Source of the DNA: Kribbella italica | GTDB lineage: Bacteria; Actinomycetota; Actinomycetes; Propionibacteriales; Kribbellaceae | Reading direction: 5' to 3' | NCBI RefSeq assembly: GCF_014205135.1 | Contig: NZ_JACHMY010000001.1 | Location: 2,294,001-2,358,000, forward strand | Length of the DNA stretch: 64,000 nucleotides | In this document: in pieces, positions 42,201-50,938 of the stretch | Position numbering within the stretch: the first letter of the stretch is position 1 | How the letters are laid out: every line of letters begins with the position of its first letter | Position numbers and translations under genes: made by a program | The notes under the pieces: model-generated | What the model saw: only the letters and a program-made list of their open reading frames with translations | What the model was told of the DNA's origin: nothing | Databases searched by the model: none

Positions 42201-44504
42201 TTGAACACCCAGTCAGCCGCACGGTCCACCGTGTACGGCTATCCCCGCCAGGGCCAGAACCGCGAGCTGAAGAAGGCCATCGAGGGCTACTGGAAGGGCA
42301 CCGTCAGCGCGGACGCCCTCCGGCAGACCGCCGCCGGCCTGCGCAAGGCCAACTGGCAGCAGCTCGCTGCCGACGGCATCGACGAGGTCCCGACCGGTGA
42401 CTTCTCGTACTACGACCACGTGCTCGACACGTCGGTCCTGCTCGGTGCGATCCCCGAGCGGCACCGGGCCGCCGTGGCGGCCGATCCGCTGGACGGCTAC
42501 TTCGCGATGGCCCGCGGCACCCAGGAGGTCGCGCCGCTCGAGATGACCAAGTGGTTCGACACCAACTACCACTACATGGTCCCCGAGCTCGGCCCGGACA
42601 CCACCTTCACCGCCGACACCAGCAAGCAGGTCGCCGAGCTTCGCGAAGCACTCGACCTCGGCCTGACCGCCAGACCGGTCGTCGTCGGCCCGATCACCTA
42701 CCTGCTGCTGGCCAAGCCGGCACCGGGCGTCGACGAGCACTTCGAGCCGCTCTCGCTGCTCGACAAGATCCTCCCCGTGTACGCCGAGGTGCTCGCCGAC
42801 CTGCGCGCCGCCGGCGCTCAGTGGGTCCAGCTCGACGAGCCCGCGCTGGTCCAGGACCGCTCGGCCGACGAGCTCGACCTGACCGCCCGTGCGTACGCCG
42901 TACTGGGTGGGCTGACCGATCGCCCGCGGCTGCTCGTCGCGTCGTACTTCGACCGGCTCGGCAAGGCGCTCCCCGTGCTCGCCAAGTCGCCGGTCGAGGG
43001 CCTCGCGATCGACTTCACCGGTCCCGCGGAGGGCAACCTCGACGACCTGGTCGCGTCCTCCGAGGTGCGCTCCAAGCGGCTCGTCGCGGGCGTGGTCAAC
43101 GGCCGCAACATCTGGATCAACGACCTGACCAAGTCGCTGGCCACCCTGACCCGGCTGCGCTCGCTGGCCGGCCAGGTCGACGTCAGCGCGTCCTGCTCGC
43201 TGCTGCACGTCCCGTACGACGTCGCCGCCGAGGACGGCGTGGCCCCCGAGGTCGCGAGCTGGCTGGCGTTCGCCCGGCAGAAGTCGGCCGAGATCGCCAC
43301 GCTGACCCTCGGCTTCACCGAGGGCGCCGAGGCGATCGCCGAGCAGCTGAACGCGAACCGGGCCGCCCTGGACTCCCGGAGCGGTTCCGCGCTGACCAAC
43401 AACCCCGACGTCCGTGCGCGGGTCGCCGCCGTCACCGAGGCGGACAGCCACCGCTCCGCGCCGTACGCCGAACGCAGCGCCGCCCAGCAGGCGCGGCTCG
43501 GCCTGCCGTTGCTCCCGACAACCACCGTCGGCTCGTTCCCGCAGACCACCGAGCTGCGGACGGCCCGCGCCGACCTGCGCGCCGGCCGGATCGACGCGGC
43601 GCAGTACGACGAGCGCATCGGCACGGAGATCCAGGAGGTGCTCGCGTTCCAGGAGAAGGCCGGCCTGGACGTCCTCGTGCACGGTGAGCCCGAGCGCAAC
43701 GACATGGTCCAGTACTTCGCCGAGCAGCTCGACGGGTACCTGGCCACGCAGCACGGCTGGGTCCAGTCGTACGGCACCCGGTACGTCCGGCCGCCGGTGC
43801 TGGTCGGCGACATCTCGCGGCCGGAGCCGATGACCGTGCGCTGGTGGGCGTACGCGCAGCTGCAGACCGAGCGTCCGGTCAAGGGCATGCTGACCGGGCC
43901 GGTGACGATGCTGGCATGGTCGTTCGTGCGTGACGACCAGCCGCGCAGCGAGACCGCGCGTCAGGTCGCGCTGGCGCTGCGGGACGAGGTGAACGACCTG
44001 GAGGCGGCCGGTGCCGCGGTGATCCAGGTCGACGAGCCGGCCTTGCGGGAGACCCTGCCGCTGCGGCGGGCCGACCGTGCGGCGTACCTGAGCTGGGGCA
44101 CCGAGGTGTTCCGGCTGACGACCAGCGGCGTGCGCGCGGACACCCAGATCCACACGCACATGTGCTACGTCGAGTTCGGCGACATCCTGAACGCGCTGGA
44201 CGAGATGGAGGCCGACGTCGCCAGCCTCGAAGCGGCCCGCTCACACATGCAGGTCGCCCACGAGCTCGGCGACGCCGGCTACCCGCGCGGCGTCGGGCCG
44301 GGTGTCTACGACATCCACTCCCCGCGCGTCCCCGGCACGCCCGAGGTCGTCTCGCTACTGCAGAAGGGCCTGGCCGCGATCCCGGCCGAGCGCCTGTGGG
44401 TCAACCCGGACTGCGGCCTCAAGACCCGCGGCTGGCCCGAGGTCCGCGACTCGCTCGACAACCTGGTCGGCGCGGCCCGCACCGTCCGCGAACAACTCAG
44501 CTGA
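42201..44504 (+). CDS. metE: B12-independent methionine synthase
   Basis: A 767-residue 5-methyltetrahydropteroyltriglutamate-homocysteine methyltransferase, the last step of methionine synthesis. The start is TTG 42201 after AAGGAGAG. The C-terminal catalytic barrel begins near residue 430 (LGLPLLPTTTVGSFPQT). Zinc ligands are His653 and Cys655 in HTHMCYVEF and Cys738 in NPDCGLKTRGW. The N-terminal barrel starts TVYGYPRQGQNRELKKAIEGYWKG. Length and motifs are normal. It is controlled by the upstream cobalamin riboswitch and followed by a 15-bp stem hairpin. Confidence 0.97.
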   Translation: MNTQSAARSTVYGYPRQGQNRELKKAIEGYWKGTVSADALRQTAAGLRKANWQQLAADGIDEVPTGDFSYYDHVLDTSVLLGAIPERHRAAVAADPLDGYFAMARGTQEVAPLEMTKWFDTNYHYMVPELGPDTTFTADTSKQVAELREALDLGLTARPVVVGPITYLLLAKPAPGVDEHFEPLSLLDKILPVYAEVLADLRAAGAQWVQLDEPALVQDRSADELDLTARAYAVLGGLTDRPRLLVASYFDRLGKALPVLAKSPVEGLAIDFTGPAEGNLDDLVASSEVRSKRLVAGVVNGRNIWINDLTKSLATLTRLRSLAGQVDVSASCSLLHVPYDVAAEDGVAPEVASWLAFARQKSAEIATLTLGFTEGAEAIAEQLNANRAALDSRSGSALTNNPDVRARVAAVTEADSHRSAPYAERSAAQQARLGLPLLPTTTVGSFPQTTELRTARADLRAGRIDAAQYDERIGTEIQEVLAFQEKAGLDVLVHGEPERNDMVQYFAEQLDGYLATQHGWVQSYGTRYVRPPVLVGDISRPEPMTVRWWAYAQLQTERPVKGMLTGPVTMLAWSFVRDDQPRSETARQVALALRDEVNDLEAAGAAVIQVDEPALRETLPLRRADRAAYLSWGTEVFRLTTSGVRADTQIHTHMCYVEFGDILNALDEMEADVASLEAARSHMQVAHELGDAGYPRGVGPGVYDIHSPRVPGTPEVVSLLQKGLAAIPAERLWVNPDCGLKTRGWPEVRDSLDNLVGAARTVREQLS

Positions 44505-44512
44505 TGTCGTAG

Positions 44513-44548
44513 CAGGTGGTACAGAGATATGCTTCTCTGTACCACCTG
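44513..44548. terminator. Perfect 15-bp hairpin between metE and rocD
   Basis: CAGGTGGTACAGAGA at 44513-44527 and TCTCTGTACCACCTG at 44534-44548 are exact reverse complements around a six-base loop. It starts nine bases after the metE stop and ends 24 bases before the rocD start. It may be the metE terminator, an operator for rocD, or both. No U tract follows. Confidence 0.6.
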
Positions 44549-44572
44549 TTACTCCCTCGAAAGGACGGCCCC

Positions 44573-45775
44573 GTGATCGATCCGGTGACGCTGGAAGAGC
44601 AGTACGGCGCGCACAACTACCACCCGCTCCCCGTCACCATCGCGCACGCCGAGGGAGCCTGGGTCACCGACACCGGCGGGCAGCGCTACCTCGACTGCCT
44701 GGCCGGCTACTCCGCCCTCAACTTCGGTCACCGGCACCCGGCGCTGATCGCCGCCGCGACCGCGCAACTCGGCCGGGTCACGCTGACCAGCCGGGCCTTC
44801 CACCACGACCAGCTCGGCCCGTTCTGCGCCGAGCTCGCCGCGCTGTCCGGCAAGGACGCCGTCCTGCCGATGAACTCCGGCGCCGAAGCCGTCGAGACCG
44901 CGCTCAAGCTGGCCCGCCGCTGGGGCTACCTGGTCAAGGGCGTGCCGGACGGCCGGGCCACGATCATCGTTGCTGATGGCAACTTCCATGGCCGGACGAT
45001 CAGCATCATCAGCTTCTCCGGCGACGCGGTCGCACACGACAACTACGGGCCGTACACGCCGGGCTTCCGGTCCGTCCCGTACGGCGACGCCGCCGCGCTG
45101 GAGGCCGCGATCGACGACACGACGGTCGCCGTACTGCTCGAGCCCGTCCAGGGTGAGGCCGGGGTGATCGTGCCGCCTCCGGGTTATCTCGCCGCGGTTC
45201 GGGAGGCCTGTACGCGCAACGACGTGCTGATGATCGCGGACGAGATCCAGTCCGGGCTCGGCCGGGCCGGCGCGACGTTCGCCTCGCAGCGGGCGGGCGT
45301 CGTACCGGACGCGTACATCCTCGGCAAGGCGCTCGGCGGCGGCATCGTCGCGCTGTCGGCCGTGGTCACCGACCGGGCGATCATGGACGTCATCACGCCG
45401 GGCACCCACGGCAGCACCTTCGGCGGCAACCCGCTCGCCGCGGCCGTCGGCCGCGCGGTCGTCGAACTGCTCGCACCGGGCGATCTCCAGCAGCACGCGC
45501 TCGACCTCGAGCCGGCGCTCCGCGAGCGACTCGAGCCGTTGCGCGCGCACGGCCTGGTCGGCCTCCGAGTGCACGGCCTATGGGCCGGCCTCGACCTCGA
45601 TCCCGCGCTCGGCACCGGCCGCGACCTCTGCGAGAAGCTCGCCGACCACGGCGTACTGGCGAAGGACACCCACGGCTCGACCATCCGCCTGTCGCCGCCG
45701 CTGACCGTCACCACGACCGAACTCGACTGGCTGACCGAGCGCCTGACGCTCGCCCTGAAATCCCTTGCAGCCTGA
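44573..45775 (+). CDS. rocD: Ornithine aminotransferase
   Basis: A 400-residue class III PLP aminotransferase starting at GTG 44573 after AAAGGA. The N-terminus EEQYGAHNYHPLPVTIAHAEGAWVTD and NSGAEAVETALKLAR are typical of ornithine-oxo-acid transaminase. The PLP Lys is Lys252 in ILGKALGGG, and the Asp that holds the pyridine ring lies in MIADEIQSGLGR. It converts ornithine and 2-oxoglutarate to glutamate semialdehyde and glutamate in arginine/ornithine catabolism. No arginase or proline gene is adjacent, so it is a stand-alone locus. Confidence 0.92.
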   Translation: MIDPVTLEEQYGAHNYHPLPVTIAHAEGAWVTDTGGQRYLDCLAGYSALNFGHRHPALIAAATAQLGRVTLTSRAFHHDQLGPFCAELAALSGKDAVLPMNSGAEAVETALKLARRWGYLVKGVPDGRATIIVADGNFHGRTISIISFSGDAVAHDNYGPYTPGFRSVPYGDAAALEAAIDDTTVAVLLEPVQGEAGVIVPPPGYLAAVREACTRNDVLMIADEIQSGLGRAGATFASQRAGVVPDAYILGKALGGGIVALSAVVTDRAIMDVITPGTHGSTFGGNPLAAAVGRAVVELLAPGDLQQHALDLEPALRERLEPLRAHGLVGLRVHGLWAGLDLDPALGTGRDLCEKLADHGVLAKDTHGSTIRLSPPLTVTTTELDWLTERLTLALKSLAA

Positions 45776-45798
45776 GCGGATCCGCCGGCGGCTCCGCT
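45775..45798. terminator. Bidirectional hairpin between rocD and katE
   Basis: AGCGGA at 45775-45780 and TCCGCT at 45793-45798 pair, with CGCCGGCG at the centre extending the dyad. It begins at the rocD stop, in the gap between the convergent rocD and catalase genes. Confidence 0.5.
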
Positions 45799-45805
45799 GA
45801 CGTTG

Positions 45806-47959
45806 CTAACTCGCCATGACCTGCGCTGCCCGCTCCCAGACCCGGTGGAGACCGACCGTGTCGAGGAGCTCGGCAGTGAAGGGCTTGGCGACGCTCTCCC
45901 CCACTACGACGCCAGGTGCGGTCGTGTCGATCCCAGCGGCGGTGAGGACCTGGTCGCCGTCGCCCCAGGCGGCGATCACCTTGCAGTGGCGGAAGAGCTC
46001 GCCCAGCAGGATCGACAGCTTGATGTCGGTGAAGTCGGGAATGCCTCCGGCGACCACCACCGCGTCGTACTCGATCGATCGGGTGGTGAGCAGCGTCCGC
46101 TCGACGATCTGCTCCGAGCGCGCCCGCTTGACGACTCCGCCCAGCGGCGCGATCAGCCGCAGTACGGCGCCGCGCGCCTCCACGGCGCGACGCAGCTTCG
46201 TGATCCCGGCCAGGTCAGCGCCCGGAGCCGCGAAGACGCCGATGACCCGCCCGGTGATCGAACCCGGACCCGGCGGGACCTGCGACAACGCCGGCGACGG
46301 AACGACCTCGGCCGGCGCTCCGGCGGGCGCGGGCAGCCCGAGCCCTTCGGCCACCGCCGCGCACAGGTCCGCGTCGACGTTCGCCAGTACGCCGAGCATC
46401 CGCTCGCGAATCGGTTGCTCGTAGCACTTGCCGAGCTCGAACGTGAACGCCTCGACGATGTGGACCTTCTCCACCTCGCTCATGCTCGCCCAGAACAGCG
46501 TCGCCTGCGAGAAGTGGTCCGCGAACGACACCGGGTTCTCCCGGACCGCCCGCCCCTCGATCTCGCGCGGCACCTGCACGTACCCGCCCTCGTCCTCCCG
46601 CGCGGGCCGCGGCGCGGCGTCGATGCTGTTCGGCAGGTACGGCGAAACGCCCTGGTGCACGGCGGTCTGGTGCATCCCGTCGCGCAGGTTGTCGTTGACC
46701 GCGGCGTGCGGGCAGTTGATCGGCAGCTGGGTGAAGTTGGGTCCGCCGAGCCGCGTCAGCTGGGTGTCCAGGTACGAGAACAGCCGGGCCTGCATCAACG
46801 GATCGTTGGTCACCTCGATGCCCGGCACCAGGTTCCCGGTGTGGAACGCGACCTGCTCGGTCTCGGCGAAGTAGTTCGTCGGGTTGCGGTCCAGCGTCAG
46901 CTTGCCGACCAGCTGCACCTCGGCCAGCTCCTCCGGCACCAGCTTCGTCGGGTCGAGCAGGTCGATCCCCTCGAAGGTCTCGTCCGCGGAGTCCGGGAAC
47001 AGCTGCAACCCCAGCTCGAACTCCAGCGGCGCGCCGTTCTCGATCCCGTCGGCCATGTCCCGGCGGTGGAAGTCCGGGTCGGTCCCGGCCGCGAGCTGCG
47101 CCTCCTCCCAGACCAGCGAGTGCACGCCGGCCACCGGCTTCCAGTGGAACTTGGCCAGCGCCGTCGCACCGTCGCCGTTCACCAGCCGGAAGGTGTGGAC
47201 GCCGAAGCCCTCCATCGTCCGGTACGAGCGCGGGATGCCGCGGTCCGACATCGCCCACATCACGTGGTGGGTCGCCTCGGTGTGCAGCGACACGAAGTCC
47301 CAGAACGTGTCGTGCGCGGACTGCGCCTGCGGGATCTCCCGGTCCGGGTGCGGTTTGCCGGCGTGGATGATGTCGGGGAACTTGATCCCGTCCTGGATGA
47401 AGAACACCGGCATGTTGTTGCCGACGAGGTCGAAGTTGCCCTCCTCGGTGTAGAACTTCACCGCGAAGCCGCGGACGTCGCGCACAGTGTCGGCCGAGCC
47501 GCGTGAGCCGAGCACCGTGGAGAACCGCACGAACACCGGCGTCTCCCGGCCCTGCTGCAGGAACCCAGCCTTGCTGGCTGCGGTCGCGTTCCCGTACGCC
47601 GTGAAGGTGCCGTGCGCGGCCGCCCCGCGCGCGTGCACGACACGCTCCGGGATCCGCTCATGGTCGAAGTGGGTGATCTTCTCGCGCAGGTGGAAGTCCT
47701 CGAGCAGCGTCGGCCCCCGCGACCCCGCCTTCAGCGAGTGGTCCGTGTCCGGCAGCCGCACACCCTGCGCGGTGGTCAGGTAGTCCCCTGCCTGCGCCCG
47801 TGCGGTCTGTACGGCGTCGACGCTTTCTGCCCTTGCCCCCACAGCCGTTGTTTTGCCGCCTCGGGTTGTGCGCCCGCCCCCGGCCTTGGCCGCCGCCTTT
47901 CGTCCGGTGGGACCGGCCGCCGTAGGCGCTGCTTGGTCGGCCTTGCGTTTCGGGGGCAC
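45806..47959 (-). CDS. katE: Large-subunit catalase (HPII/KatE type)
   Basis: A 717-residue clade 2 catalase, degrading hydrogen peroxide. GTG 47959 (VPPKRKADQ) has GAGGAG eight bases upstream and is preferred over an in-frame TTG 47974 that overlaps that site. A basic Ala/Gly-rich extension of about 45 residues precedes the core. Active-site His lies in [14 protein letters not shown], Asn in [17 protein letters not shown], and the haem-ligand Tyr in [14 protein letters not shown]. The C-terminal 150 residues are the flavodoxin/DJ-1-like domain of large catalases ([15 protein letters not shown]). It is convergent with rocD. Confidence 0.96.
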   Translation of the reverse strand: MPPKRKADQAAPTAAGPTGRKAAAKAGGGRTTRGGKTTAVGARAESVDAVQTARAQAGDYLTTAQGVRLPDTDHSLKAGSRGPTLLEDFHLREKITHFDHERIPERVVHARGAAAHGTFTAYGNATAASKAGFLQQGRETPVFVRFSTVLGSRGSADTVRDVRGFAVKFYTEEGNFDLVGNNMPVFFIQDGIKFPDIIHAGKPHPDREIPQAQSAHDTFWDFVSLHTEATHHVMWAMSDRGIPRSYRTMEGFGVHTFRLVNGDGATALAKFHWKPVAGVHSLVWEEAQLAAGTDPDFHRRDMADGIENGAPLEFELGLQLFPDSADETFEGIDLLDPTKLVPEELAEVQLVGKLTLDRNPTNYFAETEQVAFHTGNLVPGIEVTNDPLMQARLFSYLDTQLTRLGGPNFTQLPINCPHAAVNDNLRDGMHQTAVHQGVSPYLPNSIDAAPRPAREDEGGYVQVPREIEGRAVRENPVSFADHFSQATLFWASMSEVEKVHIVEAFTFELGKCYEQPIRERMLGVLANVDADLCAAVAEGLGLPAPAGAPAEVVPSPALSQVPPGPGSITGRVIGVFAAPGADLAGITKLRRAVEARGAVLRLIAPLGGVVKRARSEQIVERTLLTTRSIEYDAVVVAGGIPDFTDIKLSILLGELFRHCKVIAAWGDGDQVLTAAGIDTTAPGVVVGESVAKPFTAELLDTVGLHRVWERAAQVMAS

Positions 47960-48028
47960 GGGGCGTCTCCTCAAGTGGCTGGATATGACACATCCCGGTA
48001 CCCGGGCGCAATCAGGTCGGCCAGCAGA

Positions 48029-48247
48029 TCAGCCAGCCCACCCCGCGCCCGCCCCACGACTCGTGCGTACGGTCAGGTTCAGCGGCTGCACCCCACGGAA
48101 CCCCGCGTCGAGCAGCCGGAACCACAGATCCCGATCCTCCCCGGTCGCGATCGGCCGGTAACCGCCAACCGCGAGAAACGCGCTCCCCCGGACGCCGAAG
48201 TTCGCGCCGTGCACGTGGTCGTGGCTCAACGGCAGGATCCCGTCCCA
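48029..48247 (-). pseudogene. C-terminal remnant of a family 2 glycosyltransferase
   Basis: About 70 codons read DGILPLSHDHVHGANFGVRGSAFLAVGGYRPIATGEDRDLWFRLLDAGFRGVQPLNLTVRTS, the end of a GT2 enzyme (the GANFGVR...GGY..I...ED.DLW pattern). The N-terminal donor-binding half is absent. The fragment is joined out of frame to the methyltransferase remnant upstream. It is part of a collapsed four-gene cluster. Confidence 0.75.
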
Positions 48248-48482
48248 CCAGCTCCCGCGTCAGCTCGCCGACCCCGCAGGCCGGCTCCAGCACCCGTCGA
48301 CATCGCTCCAACGGCAACGCGGCGAGCAGCACCGCCCGCTTCCGCCGTTCGTACCAGCTGTCCGCCGTGTGCCAAGGATCGTCCGCCGCCCGGTAGAGCT
48401 CGGCAGACCGCTCGACCGGCGCCGACTCGGTCCGCGGCTCCCGGAACTGCACCTCGAAGTCGCGGTCGAAGTGCGTCAGCAT
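48240..48482 (-). pseudogene. N-terminal remnant of a SAM-dependent methyltransferase
   Basis: The frame starts at ATG 48482, overlapping the previous stop as TGATG. It reads FDRDFEVQFREPRTESAP...AADDPWHTADSWYERRKRAVLLAALP and reaches the SAM-binding motif VLEPACGVGELTREL, then runs out of homology after about 80 residues at a junction with glycosyltransferase sequence. The rest of the enzyme is missing. NodS-like methyltransferases of this form are about 200 residues long. Confidence 0.72.
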
Positions 48483-48723
48483 CAGCGGGTCGAGATCGGG
48501 TCCTCACCGTTCGGTCCCGGCACGAGCTGGGAGACGAACGCAGCCAAGGCCTTCTCCTTCCCCACCCGCAGCCGCTCCGGCAACGGCATCCGGACGGCCC
48601 GCGACCTTGGTGGGCGTTCGTCGTACGGCGTCATCCAGTGCCACATCCAGATCGGGTACGACCAGCGGTGCGTCTCGACCGGCGCCGCGGCCACTCGTCC
48701 TCGCCGGTCAGCGGTCGCGTCAC
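48482..48723 (-). pseudogene. Remnant of a PIG-L family deacetylase
   Basis: GTG 48723 overlaps the stop of the acyl-CoA dehydrogenase remnant and reads MTRPLTGEDEW, a plausible N-terminus. In a different frame the C-terminal part follows (THRWSYPIWMWHWMTPYDERPPRSRAVRMPLP..KEKALAAFVSQLVPGPNGEDPI). The zinc-binding HPDDE region and the whole catalytic core are gone. About 80 of an expected 230 or so codons remain. Confidence 0.68.
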
Positions 48724-49504
48724 GCCGTCGCCTCCAGGAACCGTCGGCCCAAAGCGGCGTAGTCGCGCTCCGCGTGGTGCTGGCGGACGTACACCTGCAG
48801 GTCGGCGAACAACTGCGCGAACCCGCGGTCCCGCGACAACGGCGTCGGCCCGACGATCCGCGGCACCCGGTCGGCCACCGCGCGGGCCGTCTGCTCAGTG
48901 CTTGCCCGAAGCAACCAGACCTCCGTCATCACGTCGGCCTTCGGATCGGCGTCGATCGCCGCCGCGGTCCGGCGCAGCAGCCCTTCAGTCGCGGCCAGCG
49001 ACGTCCGAAGCTCCCCGACGTGCGCAAGCTGATGCTCGTCCGCACCCTGACCGGCGCGCAGGTAGTCGGTCGTCCGTTCCACGAGACCGAGCGAACCGCC
49101 GTACCAGACGGCGGCGACTCCTCCACCGCCCCACCAGAATCCACGACGACCCGTGGAGAAGCCGGGCGCATCGATCCGGGGGCCGACGGCAACATCCTCG
49201 AAGATCACGTCCGGGCTGTCGGACGCATCCATCCCCACCGCCTGCCAGCTGTCGTCCACCCGAACGATGCCCGCCTGATCCAGCGGTACGTCGTACAGGC
49301 TGCTCTCGCCCTCGACGGACAACGCGACCACTAGCGCCCGGTCCAACGAATGAGCGCCCGAGCAGAACCGCACCGTCCCGGCCAGCCGTCCGTCCCTGCT
49401 CCTGGATCGGGCAGCTTCAGGTCGCCACTTTCCGCAAGCTCCCGAAGCCTCTCCGCCACCGATCGCGCCGTCCGCCGCGCTCCGTCCGCCAAGTCGTCAC
49501 CCAT
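48720..49504 (-). pseudogene. Acyl-CoA dehydrogenase-like gene with internal deletion and frameshift
   Basis: ATG 49504 starts MGDDLADGARRTARSVAERLRELAESGDLKLPDPGAGTDG, a normal N-terminus. The reading frame then changes, and homology resumes at GTVRFCSGAHSLDRALVVALSVEGES in the frame that ends at 48720. About 100 residues of the N-terminal domain are missing between them. The C-terminal helical domain is well kept (GLVERTTDYLRAG, HVGELRTSLAATEGLLRRTAAAI). Read as a gene on its own from GTG 49373 it would lack part of the FAD/substrate domain. It heads the collapsed cluster 48029-49504. Confidence 0.75.
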
Positions 49505-49546
49505 GCCCCGCGGGTACCCGCGCGAACCACCCGCTTCACCTGAGCG

Positions 49547-49903
49547 TCAGGCGGCACCCCAGACCAGACAGAACTCGTTGCCTGCCGGATCGCGCAGGCA
49601 GGCCCACTCGTCGCCGTCGTAGAGGTCGAGGGCCCGGGTCGCGCCGAGAGACAGGGCACGTTCGATCGCGGCGTCGCGGCGATCGGCCGGGACGCGCAGG
49701 TCGAGGTGGACCGGGTTCTTGCGGTTGTCCGGCGGGTCCGCGACCAGGCAGAAGTCCAGGCGGACAGTTGCCCCGTGCAACTCGACGACCTCGTCCCCGT
49801 TGGCCCGCAACTCACCCCCGAGAAACCGCTGCCAGAACCGCCCGACCGCCCAGGGGTCCTGACAGTCGATCGCGACCGCGGCCAGCTCGGGTAGGTCGTC
49901 CAT
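49547..49903 (-). CDS. VOC/glyoxalase-like protein
   Basis: A 118-residue single-domain protein starting at ATG 49903 (MDDLPELAAVAIDCQDPWAVGRFWQRFLGGEL). It shows the beta-alpha-beta-beta-beta pattern of the glyoxalase-like family with HLDLRV and DEWACLRDPAGNEFCLVWG near the end. Metal ligands may be His and Glu at these strands. Such proteins range from resistance factors to hydrolases; the substrate is unknown. Confidence 0.85.
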   Translation of the reverse strand: MDDLPELAAVAIDCQDPWAVGRFWQRFLGGELRANGDEVVELHGATVRLDFCLVADPPDNRKNPVHLDLRVPADRRDAAIERALSLGATRALDLYDGDEWACLRDPAGNEFCLVWGAA

Positions 49904-50009
49904 ACGACCATTCTGAGGGGTTCTGCTGATACCTGGCACGCCAGGGACTCCCACCCGCGACCAGGCGTGCTGTTCGATGGACGAACAAGCCGTTCACGGA
50001 AGGAACACC

Positions 50010-50840
50010 ATGTCGACCTGGTTCATCACAGGCTGCTCGACCGGACTCGGGCGCGCGTTCGCCGAGGCGCTGCTCACCCGCGGCGACAACGTCGTCGTCA
50101 CCGCGCGGGACGTCTCGAAGGTGCAGGACCTCGCGGACGCCTACCCGGACACCGCGCTCGCACTCCCGCTCGACGTCACCAGCGACACCCAGGTGGCCGA
50201 CGCCGTGGCCGCGGCCGAGAAGCGGTTCGGCGAGATCGACGTCCTGGTCAACAACGCCGGCTACGGCTACCGCGCCGCCGTCGAGGAGGGCGACGACGAG
50301 GACGTCCGGCAACTCTTCGACACCCACGTTTTCGGTACGGTCCGGACCGTCAAGGCCGTCCTGCCTAGCATGCGCGCCCGCAAGAGCGGCACCATCGTCA
50401 ACCTCTCCTCGATCGGCGCGCGGATCTGCCCGGAAGGCTCGGGCTACTACGCCGCCGTCAAGTCCGCGGTCGAGTCGCTGACCCTCTCGCTGCGTAAGGA
50501 GGTCGCGCCGCTCGGCATCACCGCGCTCGTCGTCGAGCCCGGCGGCTTCCGCACCGACTTCGCCGGCCGCTCGCTGCGGCAGGCCGCCGAACCGATCGCC
50601 GACTACGCCGGTACGGCGGGCAAGCGCCGCAAGGAGAACGACACCGTGCACGGCACCCAGCCGGGCGATCCGGCCAAGGCCGCCGCCGCACTGATCGAGG
50701 CCGTGGAGTCCGACTCGCCGCCGTACATGCTGCTGCTCGGAAACGACGCGTCGACGGCGTTCCGAACCGCTCTCGACGCCCTCCGGACCGAGGTCGACCA
50801 GTGGGAACTGGTCAGCCGCGCCACTGACTTCGACCAGTAG
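50010..50840 (+). CDS. Short-chain dehydrogenase/reductase
   Basis: A 276-residue classical SDR starting at ATG 50010 after GGAAGGA. Cofactor loop ITGCSTGLGRAFAEALL, NNAGYGYRAAVEEG, Ser in NLSSIGARI and YxxxK in YYAAVKSAVE are present. The C-terminal region (FRTDFAGRSLRQA, VHGTQPGDPAKAAAALIEAVESDSPPYMLLLG) matches oxidoreductases often linked to TetR or HxlR genes. The substrate is unknown. It is transcribed alone, divergent from the VOC gene. Confidence 0.9.
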   Translation: MSTWFITGCSTGLGRAFAEALLTRGDNVVVTARDVSKVQDLADAYPDTALALPLDVTSDTQVADAVAAAEKRFGEIDVLVNNAGYGYRAAVEEGDDEDVRQLFDTHVFGTVRTVKAVLPSMRARKSGTIVNLSSIGARICPEGSGYYAAVKSAVESLTLSLRKEVAPLGITALVVEPGGFRTDFAGRSLRQAAEPIADYAGTAGKRRKENDTVHGTQPGDPAKAAAALIEAVESDSPPYMLLLGNDASTAFRTALDALRTEVDQWELVSRATDFDQ

Positions 50841-50938
50841 ACCACAGTCTCGGTTCCCGGCGGCGTCGAGTACAAGGTCCCCGACGCCTACCGCCGATTT
50901 GCTCCCGGGAGTGCTTTCGTTGGGTCTATCCCCCTCGG

